Source of the DNA: Thiothrix subterranea | GTDB taxonomy: Bacteria > Pseudomonadota > Gammaproteobacteria > Thiotrichales > Thiotrichaceae | Length of the DNA stretch: 64,000 bases | Direction of reading: 5' to 3' | Assembly: GCF_016772315.1 (NCBI RefSeq) | Contig: NZ_CP053482.1 | Coordinates: forward strand, 2,847,501-2,911,500 | Shown here: one piece after another, positions 20,457 through 28,403 of the stretch | How positions within the stretch are numbered: position 1 is the stretch's first letter | Layout of the letters: the number at the start of each line of letters is the position of its first letter | Made by a program: the position numbers and the translations under genes | Notes under the pieces: model-generated | What the model saw: only the letters and a program-made list of their open reading frames with translations | The model's database searches: none | Told to the model about the DNA's origin: nothing

Positions 20457-22289
20457 ATGCAACGTGCCTACCACATTCTCAACAACACCTATGGCTATAC
20501 CGATTTTCGCCTGAATCAGCGCGATATTATCGGCTCATTGCTGCAAGACCACGATGTTCTCGCGCTCATGCCGACGGGCGGCGGTAAATCGCTGTGTTAC
20601 CAGATTCCGGCGTTGGTGCGCGATGGCGTGGGCATTATCGTGTCGCCGCTGATTGCGTTGATGCAGGATCAGGTCGATGCCTTGCTGCAACTCGGTATCC
20701 GTGCCGCTTACCTCAATTCCACGCTCAACTACGGTGCGGTGCAGCGGGTAGAACGCGAATTGCTGGCGGGTGAAATCGACCTGCTCTACGTTGCACCCGA
20801 ACGTTTGCTCAGCGAAAAAATGCTGCCCTTGCTGGAACGTTTGCACACCACCATCGGTATCAGCCTGTTCGCTATCGACGAAGCACATTGTGTGTCGCAA
20901 TGGGGGCATGATTTCCGACCGGAATACCAGCAATTGTCGATGCTGGCAGAACGTTTCCCCGGTGTGCCGCGCATTGCGCTGACGGCGACGGCGGATCAGC
21001 GTACTCGTCAGGAAATCATTGAGCAGTTGCGCCTGCAACGCGCCGATATTTACGTCAACAGTTTTGACCGCCCCAATATCCACTACACCATCCAGCAGGG
21101 GCAGCAGGCGCGGCAACAATTGTGGCAGTTTATCGACGCGCATCATTCGCAGGATGCGGGGATTGTTTACTGCCTGTCGCGCAAAAAGGTCGAAGATACC
21201 GCCGCGTGGCTGGCGCAACAGGGGCGCACCGCCTTGCCGTATCATGCGGGGATGGATGCGGATACGCGCCGTCATCATCAGCAACGTTTCCTGCGCGAAG
21301 ATGGCGTGATCATCGTTGCCACCATCGCCTTCGGCATGGGGATTGATAAGCCGGATGTGCGTTTCGTGGCGCATTTGAGCTTGCCGAAAAGCATCGAAGC
21401 CTATTATCAGGAAACCGGGCGGGCGGGGCGTGACGGTTTGCCCGCGAATGCGTGGATGTCGTATGGCCTGCAAGATGTCATCACTTTGCGCCAGATGATG
21501 CTGGAATCCACCGCCAGCGAGCAGCAAAAGCGCATCGAACACCACAAGCTGCAAGCGATGTTGGGCTTGTGCGAAATGACCACCTGCCGCCGCCAAGCCT
21601 TGTTGAGCTACTTCGGTGAACCGACCCCGCAACCGTGTGGCAATTGCGATAATTGCCGGAATCCGCCGGAAGTGTGGGAAGCAGCGGTGGCGGCGCAAAA
21701 AGCCTTGTCGTGCGTGTACCGCACCGGGCAGCGTTTCGGGGTGAATTACATTATCGAGGTGTTGCTGGGCAAGGATGATGAGCGCATCCGCCAGTTTCGC
21801 CACGAACAGCTTTCCACCTTTGGGATTGGTAAGGAGCATTCGGAGGCGGAATGGCGCAATATTTTCCGCCAACTGATTGCGCTGGGGTATTTGACGGTGG
21901 ATGTGGACGGGCATGGCGGTTTGCGTTTGACCGATAACGCCCGCCCGTTATTGCGCGGGGAAATTGAGCTGCATTTGCGCAAAGAGCAGAAGCGCGAACG
22001 GGTGCGGCGTGATCGTGTGCGGGGTGATCCTGTCGCCAAACCTCGGTTTAATCGCGATACCATGCCCATTGAGGTGGAAGCCTTGTGGGAAGCTTTGCGT
22101 GCGCTGCGCCTACGCTTGTCACAGGAACAGGGTGTGCCGCCGTATGTCATTTTCCACGATTCCACCTTGCTGCAAATGGCGGATGAACGCCCGCAAACGC
22201 TGGAGGCGATGCGGGGTATTGCGGGGATAGGGGAGCGTAAGTTGGCGCAGTATGGGCAGGCGTTTTTGGATGTGGTGTTGGGGGCGTGA
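20457..22289 (+). CDS. recQ: ATP-dependent DNA helicase RecQ
   Basis: 610 residues, standard length. 3'-5' superfamily 2 helicase for recombination repair. Motif [17 protein letters not shown] near 40, DEAH box [19 protein letters not shown] near 141, motif [12 protein letters not shown] near 323, zinc site with CxxCRR and CGNCDNC near 375-400, winged-helix RQC domain near 410-510, and a C-terminal HRDC domain ([11 protein letters not shown] through GIGERKL). Closely follows crcB and is followed by a palindromic repeat. Confidence 0.95.
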   Translation: MQRAYHILNNTYGYTDFRLNQRDIIGSLLQDHDVLALMPTGGGKSLCYQIPALVRDGVGIIVSPLIALMQDQVDALLQLGIRAAYLNSTLNYGAVQRVERELLAGEIDLLYVAPERLLSEKMLPLLERLHTTIGISLFAIDEAHCVSQWGHDFRPEYQQLSMLAERFPGVPRIALTATADQRTRQEIIEQLRLQRADIYVNSFDRPNIHYTIQQGQQARQQLWQFIDAHHSQDAGIVYCLSRKKVEDTAAWLAQQGRTALPYHAGMDADTRRHHQQRFLREDGVIIVATIAFGMGIDKPDVRFVAHLSLPKSIEAYYQETGRAGRDGLPANAWMSYGLQDVITLRQMMLESTASEQQKRIEHHKLQAMLGLCEMTTCRRQALLSYFGEPTPQPCGNCDNCRNPPEVWEAAVAAQKALSCVYRTGQRFGVNYIIEVLLGKDDERIRQFRHEQLSTFGIGKEHSEAEWRNIFRQLIALGYLTVDVDGHGGLRLTDNARPLLRGEIELHLRKEQKRERVRRDRVRGDPVAKPRFNRDTMPIEVEALWEALRALRLRLSQEQGVPPYVIFHDSTLLQMADERPQTLEAMRGIAGIGERKLAQYGQAFLDVVLGA

Positions 22290-22292
22290 AGA

Positions 22293-22330
22293 AAATCCCC
22301 CTCAATCCCCCTTTTGCAAAGGGGGAGGCT
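22293..22330. repeat. Dispersed palindromic repeat (CCCCCT type)
   Basis: Segment with a 9-bp perfect stem (tcccccttt at 22306-22314, aaaggggga at 22318-22326) preceded by aaaatccccctca. It starts right after the recQ stop. No T-tract, so it is not a clear terminator; it resembles the REP-like C-rich palindromes common in bacterial intergenic regions. Confidence 0.7.
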
Positions 22331-22385
22331 GGAAAGCACCGTGCTATACTGAATACCATGAATCAGCGTTGAAAGGGTGAATGCT

Positions 22386-22643
22386 ATGTCTTTGATACTG
22401 CGACAAGAATTTGATGATGTACTGAATCCGTTTGGCAAAAATGCGGCAGAGTTTTTCTTGGCTGCTAGTTTGTATCATGCCCACAAGATTAGCTTTTCAG
22501 CGGCGGCGGCGTTGGCGAACCTTGGTTTTGATGAATTCCTCTACCGTTTGCGGGAGCATTTCGATACGGGGTTTTTCGTTGCCGATGAGGTGGTCGAGGA
22601 AGATTTGCAGACTGTGGCACGTTTGTTGATGATGGGTGCATGA
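22386..22643 (+). CDS. UPF0175-family antitoxin
   Basis: 85 residues, UPF0175 family. The sequence has the family's helix-turn-helix-like block (AAEFFLAASLYHAHKISFSAAAALANLGFDEF written in parts: ISFSAAAALANL and GFDEFLYRLREH). The ATG at 22386 has AAAGGG eight bases upstream and is preferred over an in-frame GTG at 22377. Overlaps the downstream DUF3368 gene, the standard partner in type II toxin-antitoxin modules; it would neutralise the toxin and autoregulate. Confidence 0.82.
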   Translation: MSLILRQEFDDVLNPFGKNAAEFFLAASLYHAHKISFSAAAALANLGFDEFLYRLREHFDTGFFVADEVVEEDLQTVARLLMMGA

Positions 22644-23101
22644 TGCGGGTAGTGTCTAATGCCAGTCCGTTGATTTTTCTGTCCAAGCTGGGCGAATTGG
22701 AATTGTTGACGCATTGTTTTGCTGAAATCAGTATTCCGCAGGCAGTGCGTGCAGAAGTGGGGGATTTGTCTTTGCCCGCGTTTGTGCAGGTACAAACCAT
22801 TTCCGAGTTTGGTAAGCATTATGTGGCGGGTTCTATCGGCACGCTTCATGCGGGCGAGTTGGAGGCAATGGTGTTGGCGCAGGAAACGGCGGCGGATTTT
22901 GTGCTGCTGGATGATTTACGCGCCCGCCAGAAAGCCAAACGCATGGGGTTGAACATGATCGGTACGCTGGGTGTGTTGCAGTTAGCTCATGCGCAAGGGC
23001 TGATTGGGCGTGACAAGTTGTTGGCGCATTATGACGCGCTGGTGAATCAGCATGGCATGTGGTTGTCTGACAAGATGCTCCAGCAGCTTAAGAGCGTTTG
23101 A
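22640..23101 (+). CDS. DUF3368 PIN-like toxin
   Basis: 153 residues of the DUF3368 family, a PIN-domain-like ribonuclease fold. N-terminal VVSNASPLIFLSKLGEL carries the first acidic-position block (here SNAS), GELEAMVLAQE near 75 gives a conserved Glu, and FVLLDDLRARQKAKRMGL near 92 the DD/R core. Starts inside the antitoxin stop (ATGATG; either ATG possible). Likely an RNA-cleaving toxin of a type II module. Converges on the large TIR-CHAT gene 10 nt away. Confidence 0.82.
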   Translation: MMRVVSNASPLIFLSKLGELELLTHCFAEISIPQAVRAEVGDLSLPAFVQVQTISEFGKHYVAGSIGTLHAGELEAMVLAQETAADFVLLDDLRARQKAKRMGLNMIGTLGVLQLAHAQGLIGRDKLLAHYDALVNQHGMWLSDKMLQQLKSV

Positions 23102-23111
23102 TCAGGGAGGG

Positions 23112-26100
23112 CTATAATCCTGCCTCCCGCAATCCAGCCAACAACAAAACCAACTCCGCCGCCAACTCGAAGTACAACCCCTCATCCTCCGCCAAAGCCA
23201 AATCCCGCTCCCCGGCGATAATCGCTTGCAGCTTGTGCAGGAAGTTTTTATGTTCTTGCCAATTATCATATTCAGACAATTGTTTAATTTCTTGCTCAAT
23301 CCCCGCTCTATTATTTTGTTTTATTGCCTGTTCTACTGCTAAAGCTAAGTATCCTCCACCGCTATGATTCTCTCCACCATCCCATCGATAGGCCAGATAT
23401 GCTGTCAACGCTTGTTGCCACGCCTCTGACGCTGCTCTTGGGTTACCACAAGCTTGTTCCAACTCATACAAACTAGCCCATGTTTTCCATGGATTTACCT
23501 CATGCCCAAATGCCTGTTTACATTCAAGAGCTCGTAATATTTCTAAACGGGCTTCGCCATAGCGTTTGAGTTTGATCAACGGGTTTGCAATATCACTACG
23601 ATCTATACCCTCGTCACGTAAATCTTCTCGCTGAACATCAAGTGCAATTGCTTGCTTATAATATTTTACTGCATCTTCTGGTTTATCCCAGTCTGCATAA
23701 AGGCTGCCAAGTTCAGTAAGCGTATCATTCTGTTTTTTTAAATCGTTTAATGGACTTGTAATCGATAAGGATTGTCGATAGGCATGTTCAGACAATACAA
23801 AATCACCCGCCCGTTTGTGTGTCATCCCGATTTGATGCCAACAAGCAGCTATGCTTGCAGGTTCACTTAGTTCTTGAAATAGTTCTAATGCTGCTTGGTA
23901 ACTATATATTGCATCAGCATAATGGCTTTGTAACATGTGGATTGTAGCTAGATTAGCTTTACCTACTGCAACCTGTCGTATATCTTTTAGTTTATCAGCA
24001 CGTTTGATACCTTCCTCATAAGCTACTGCCGCTGCTTGTAGTTGCCCTAATGCTTGCAGGCAATTTCCTTGTTCTGCCAAACTTACAGAAACCATCCGTG
24101 CACCATTCTCTCCCAATAACTCAGAACGTCTTTGTGCTTCCTGCAAATATGGTAGAGCTTGGGCTGCTGCGCCACCTATTTCTAATATATCCCCAAAGAT
24201 AAAATGTACTGCTGCTAAATCATAATCTGCTCCAATATATGCCTGCTCTCCAGCTTGCTGACACTGCTGCAACATTGTTTGTGCAGCATCAAATGCTGCC
24301 TGCACATTACCCTGCTGCAACAGCCGCTCAATATTCATGCGTTCATTTTCAAATCTAGCATTACTCCACTCACCCAAGGCTTTTGCGGTCTGTTTGCGCC
24401 ATGTCACTACCTGTGCCAGTGCCTGCGGGTGATGCAGATTCGCTAGTAATTGCTCGACGCGGCTTGCACTGTCTACCACCTGTTCAGCGACTATTTGTCC
24501 GTGTCCGGCTTGCAGCCCATCAACAAGAATTTGCAGATAAACCAGCAGGTTGGGTAGTTCTAGTTGGGTGAGTTGTGCGGAGAGCTTTTTATCCTTAGAA
24601 GCCTGCTGATAGAGAAAACTCACTAATTGTTCTATTGCATCTAGCCATCGTTGCTGATAGGAGTCTTGTTGCGTTGCATCCAGCCCCAAGGCCAGATATG
24701 TAGGCAAGGCAGGGTCAAGACGGAAGTAGCCGTAATCCCCCACGTTCTGCGCCAGTCCGACTTGAATCAAATCCATGCCGATGATACGCATCTGGTCACT
24801 GTCTACATCTAAAACATACGCCATATTGCTTATATGCCCTCCACCCTGAAACACTACCAGCCCCGCAATCTGCTCGCGCACTTCCGGCGATAGCCGCCGC
24901 AGGGAGAGTTCGACGCTGGCGAACAGCGACAGTTCGCGCTGCCCCGGATGGCGTTGTTCCAACTCCTGCATGATCGCCCGCACATTCGCGGTGGTTGCCT
25001 TCACCCCGCGCTGTGCCAGTTCCCGCGCCAGCAGCACCAACGCCCGCGCATGGCAACCGACCGAACGCACCAGATCGTCCACTTCCTGCGGCGTATTGCC
25101 CTGATCGTCATGGCGCAGGTGCAAACCTTCGTTGTTCATCACCTGCATCACCAACGCCTTGGCATCCGTCACGCTCAACGCCCCCAGCACAATCTCACGG
25201 GCTTTATGGTTGAATGGCGCAGGCAACGCCTCACGGGTAGTGAACAGCACTCTTGCCCCCTTCACCCCTTGCGGGGGAAGGGCTGGGGATGGGGGGGTTA
25301 ACAGCTTCGCCAGAAGCCCCAACACAGCCCCCACATTCCCCCCATCCGCCAACAACGCCTCCACATTATCCACCACAATCAACACGCGCTCGTTTTCCAG
25401 CACCCGCCGGATGACCTGCAAGGCTCTGTCGGTGTCGCTGGCGTATTCCGCTGCAAAATTGTGATTCGCGTTCACCAGTTGCTGGAGCAGTTGTTCCAGC
25501 ACGTAGTCGGGGTGGGTGTACTGCTCGACGCTAACGAAGGCGCACCGCTCGAAGCGGCGGCCTTGCACCAGCCACTGCGCCAGTTCCACCGCCAACGTGG
25601 TTTTGCCCGCGCCACCCTGACCGCGCAGCACCGCATAGGGTTGCTGTTCCAACAACCGCTCGACTTGCAGCAATTCACGGCTACGCCCAATGAAACTGTG
25701 CGGCGGTGGTTCGGGCAACCTGCCCAGCCGCGTCTGGTGTTGTTGCGCCGTCATCAATTGCGCGGTGGCGGAAGGCAGCCGTGCGAATAACTGCGGGTCG
25801 TGCTGTTCCTGATACAAAATCGGCACAAACCAATCCTGCAAGTGCAAATCGCCCGCGCCCGCAATCGGCAGGCGGAACGTGTCGCGCATCAGCTCCGTTT
25901 GCCCTGCCAACATCGCCTTGCCAATGCGTTGCCCCTCCGCCAAGGTGCGGTAAAACTGGGTGACGAAACGCCGTGCTGTTGCCACCAACACGCTGTGGGT
26001 CATGGCAACCACCGAGGCAATGCCTTCTTCCAGCAATTTGGCGGCAACCGATGCGCTGGGGTCGGTATCGGTCTGCGCGGTTTGGCAGGCTTCGAGGAAC

Positions 26101-27488
26101 ACCAGTGGAATGCGGTAATCGCGCAACAGCACCGCCAGCGTGTCGGCGTGTACCAATTGCATCCGCCGGTTTTTCAACTCATGGCTGTCCTGCGGGTCTT
26201 CAAAACACAACGCACCCAGCCCATGCTGTTGGTCGTAGACCCCGTGACCGTCGAAGTGGACGACGTGATAGGGTTTGTCCGCCTCACTGGCACGGCGCAA
26301 TTCCTTTTCCAATGCGCCTAAAGTCGGTGGAGTCAACACGCTCACTTGCACCAACTCGCCAAGAGTTGCCACTCCATCCACCAGCGGCAAGGCACTGGCA
26401 CGGTGGTCGATATAACCCACGCCAGCCTGTTCCGGGCGCGGACTCAGCAGCAAAATGCGGATCGGCAACTGGGTAATGCTGGGCGGTTTCTGATCGTAAT
26501 TGGGCAAACGGCGGCGGATGCGCACCGGGTATTTGCCATCACTGACGTAGCCTTTGCCATCGTGCAGCAACTCCCACGGCAGGCTTTGCAAGCGGCTGGC
26601 AGCGGTATTGGCATTGGCTTTTTCCGCATCGCTGGCATCCTCCAGCAACGCCGTTTCCACCAGCACCGAAAACAGGCGTTCGGACTCGGTGCGGGTATTG
26701 TGCCAAGCCGCTTTCACTGCCTGACATTCGGGCTTGTCCAGCACAGCGGCGGATAGCTTCGCGCCCCATTGCGGCAATTGCGCTTCGGTGCGTTGCGCCC
26801 GTTTGCGGAACAAACCGACAGGCCATTGGTAATACGCCTCCAGATACCAACGCAATTCGTCCTGCTCAATCTGCCCGATGGGGGCGGTGAAGCGGAACGG
26901 GCGGCTGGTGACTTCACGTTCTTTGCTGAGGTCGGCGGGGGTGTAGGTCAGGGTTGCCCGCGCATTCAATTGTTCGCTGCCATCAGCGTTGCGCGTCAAG
27001 GTGGGTTCGGTGAGTTCCAGCAATAATTCGGCAAGGGGTTTGTTTTCGATGGTTTGTTCGGTGGGTAAGTCATCGGGTAAGCGTTCGCCGAGGGCGGCGA
27101 GGATGCGCGGCATCGCTTCGTTGAGTTTGCCGGGATGGAGTTCAATTTTTACCCCGACAGGTTCTTCATCAAACCACATCACCAAAGCGGAAGGCTCAAT
27201 ACCCGGTAGCATCAGCGGAATAACGTTATGTCCGTTGTTTTCGGCGAAGATGATTTCTTTGCGTACCCATGCGGAATTGATGGTTTGCGGACTGAGGATA
27301 GCCAGTACATGGCGCGAATCCCGGATAGCCCGTTCGATTTCGGGCGTCAATTTGTTGCCAGCTACCAGATTACGCGAATCAGCCCACACGGTTAGCCCGT
27401 GCAGTTCTAACTTGATGCGTAACGCTTTGACGAACGCATCGTCAGCCGTCGCGTGAGAAATGAAGATGTGTTGGTGTTGCCCTGACAT
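23112..27488 (-). CDS. TIR-CHAT-STAND ATPase-TPR protein, putative anti-phage or cell-death effector
   Basis: 1458 residues. TIR domain at about 6-110 (IFISHATADDAFV; candidate catalytic Glu78 in SAWVRKEI, the NAD-consuming position). CHAT caspase-like protease at about 370-530, with His in HFDGHG near 410 and Cys in FLEACQTAQ near 466. NB-ARC/STAND ATPase from about 600 (FIGRSREL, Walker A GQGGAGKTT near 626, VLIVVDNVEAL, RVLFTTRE). TPR-like helical repeats about 1050-1430. Bacterial STAND proteins use the C-terminal repeats as sensors and the N-terminal domain as effector; here two effector types precede one ATPase. A C-rich palindrome is inserted in frame near residues 730-745. The downstream neighbour is a toxin-antitoxin pair. 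Confidence 0.87.
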   Translation of the reverse strand: MSGQHQHIFISHATADDAFVKALRIKLELHGLTVWADSRNLVAGNKLTPEIERAIRDSRHVLAILSPQTINSAWVRKEIIFAENNGHNVIPLMLPGIEPSALVMWFDEEPVGVKIELHPGKLNEAMPRILAALGERLPDDLPTEQTIENKPLAELLLELTEPTLTRNADGSEQLNARATLTYTPADLSKEREVTSRPFRFTAPIGQIEQDELRWYLEAYYQWPVGLFRKRAQRTEAQLPQWGAKLSAAVLDKPECQAVKAAWHNTRTESERLFSVLVETALLEDASDAEKANANTAASRLQSLPWELLHDGKGYVSDGKYPVRIRRRLPNYDQKPPSITQLPIRILLLSPRPEQAGVGYIDHRASALPLVDGVATLGELVQVSVLTPPTLGALEKELRRASEADKPYHVVHFDGHGVYDQQHGLGALCFEDPQDSHELKNRRMQLVHADTLAVLLRDYRIPLVFLEACQTAQTDTDPSASVAAKLLEEGIASVVAMTHSVLVATARRFVTQFYRTLAEGQRIGKAMLAGQTELMRDTFRLPIAGAGDLHLQDWFVPILYQEQHDPQLFARLPSATAQLMTAQQHQTRLGRLPEPPPHSFIGRSRELLQVERLLEQQPYAVLRGQGGAGKTTLAVELAQWLVQGRRFERCAFVSVEQYTHPDYVLEQLLQQLVNANHNFAAEYASDTDRALQVIRRVLENERVLIVVDNVEALLADGGNVGAVLGLLAKLLTPPSPALPPQGVKGARVLFTTREALPAPFNHKAREIVLGALSVTDAKALVMQVMNNEGLHLRHDDQGNTPQEVDDLVRSVGCHARALVLLARELAQRGVKATTANVRAIMQELEQRHPGQRELSLFASVELSLRRLSPEVREQIAGLVVFQGGGHISNMAYVLDVDSDQMRIIGMDLIQVGLAQNVGDYGYFRLDPALPTYLALGLDATQQDSYQQRWLDAIEQLVSFLYQQASKDKKLSAQLTQLELPNLLVYLQILVDGLQAGHGQIVAEQVVDSASRVEQLLANLHHPQALAQVVTWRKQTAKALGEWSNARFENERMNIERLLQQGNVQAAFDAAQTMLQQCQQAGEQAYIGADYDLAAVHFIFGDILEIGGAAAQALPYLQEAQRRSELLGENGARMVSVSLAEQGNCLQALGQLQAAAVAYEEGIKRADKLKDIRQVAVGKANLATIHMLQSHYADAIYSYQAALELFQELSEPASIAACWHQIGMTHKRAGDFVLSEHAYRQSLSITSPLNDLKKQNDTLTELGSLYADWDKPEDAVKYYKQAIALDVQREDLRDEGIDRSDIANPLIKLKRYGEARLEILRALECKQAFGHEVNPWKTWASLYELEQACGNPRAASEAWQQALTAYLAYRWDGGENHSGGGYLALAVEQAIKQNNRAGIEQEIKQLSEYDNWQEHKNFLHKLQAIIAGERDLALAEDEGLYFELAAELVLLLAGLREAGL
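25255..25298. repeat. C/G-rich palindromic repeat inside the TIR-CHAT-STAND gene
   Basis: Segment rich in ccccct/gggga that encodes TPPSPALPPQGVKGA on the minus strand, between the sensor helix ...LLAKLL and the conserved strand RVLFTTR of the STAND domain. Proline-rich peptides of this kind are the usual translation of dispersed C-rich repeats. The insertion keeps the frame. Confidence 0.6.
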
Positions 27489-27537
27489 GCTGCAAGCCCT
27501 GCTTGTTGAGGTTTACAGCAGTTTAACAGAAGAGAGA

Positions 27538-27601
27538 AGAGGGCGACCAGCCGGTCGCCCCTACGCGGATTTTTGTAGGGGCGACCGGCTGGTCGCCCTC
27601 T
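27538..27601. repeat. Perfect 27-bp inverted repeat
   Basis: Arms 27538-27564 (agagggcgaccagccggtcg plus cccctac) and 27575-27601 are exact reverse complements around a 10-nt loop. Lies between the rsmA stop and the TIR-CHAT start. No T-tract on either side, so a dispersed palindrome or small MITE is more likely than a plain terminator. The outer ends (agagggcg ... cgcccctac) match the element at 51823-51898. Confidence 0.9.
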
Positions 27602-27611
27602 TTATGCCGGG

Positions 27612-28403
27612 TTACATCACCGTCAACAAATTCGCCAAATTAACAAAATCTTCCACCGCCAACGTTTCCGCACGGCGGGTCGGGTCGATTCCCGCACTCT
27701 CAATTTGTTCGGCTGTCAGCAAGTCTTTAAGGGTATTGCGCAAGGTTTTGCGCCGTTGTGCAAAGGCTTGTTTCACTAGCTTTTCAAACTGTTCCGTATC
27801 GTTGGCAATAAAAGGCTGTGTTGCCCACGGTTTCAAATACACCACCGCTGAATCAACTTTGGGCGGCGGGGTAAACGCGCCGGGGCCAATCTTCAGCAAA
27901 TAATGCGGTTCGCAATAGTATTGCACCATCACTGACAGTCGCCCGTAATCGGAGCTGTCCGGCTCGGCAGTAAGACGATCCACCACTTCCTTTTGCAGCA
28001 TGAACAACATGTCGCGGATGTGCGCTCGATGTTCCAAAAAGTGGAAAATCAGCGGCGTGGAAATGTTGTACGGTAAATTGCCGATAATCCGCAGCGTATC
28101 GCCGTCACCACGCAATGCCGGAATATCCAGCTTGAGCGCGTCTTGGGCATGGATGTGCAATTTACCTTCGGCTTGCGGCTGTTGTTGCCACCACGCAATC
28201 ACGTCACGGTCGATTTCGACCACATCCAGACGCGGTAGCAATTCCAGCAGCGGGAAGGTAAGTGCGCCGGGGCCGGGGCCGATTTCGACGACGTGATCCG
28301 TGGGTTGCAGGTTAACAGCGCGGAGCATGTTGTCGATCACGTTGCGGTCATGCAAGAAGTGCTGACCGAAACGTTTTTTGGCGTGTTGTTGGTATTGGCT
28401 CAC
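27612..28403 (-). CDS. rsmA: 16S rRNA dimethyladenosine transferase RsmA (KsgA)
   Basis: 263 residues. Methylates the two adjacent adenines near the 3' end of 16S rRNA. N-terminus KKRFGQHFLHD, SAM motif VEIGPGPGALT near 41, catalytic NLPYNIS near 108. GTG start overlapping the stop of the upstream OmpA-family gene by one base (TAGTG), so it is translationally coupled to an envelope gene rather than to pdxA or surA as in E. coli. Confidence 0.95.
   Translation of the reverse strand: MSQYQQHAKKRFGQHFLHDRNVIDNMLRAVNLQPTDHVVEIGPGPGALTFPLLELLPRLDVVEIDRDVIAWWQQQPQAEGKLHIHAQDALKLDIPALRGDGDTLRIIGNLPYNISTPLIFHFLEHRAHIRDMLFMLQKEVVDRLTAEPDSSDYGRLSVMVQYYCEPHYLLKIGPGAFTPPPKVDSAVVYLKPWATQPFIANDTEQFEKLVKQAFAQRRKTLRNTLKDLLTAEQIESAGIDPTRRAETLAVEDFVNLANLLTVM

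Noticed and set aside
20535-21914. A 459-codon antisense frame under recQ
   Set aside because: recQ is certain on the other strand with all helicase motifs; the antisense product has shadow-like His/Arg/Gln bias.
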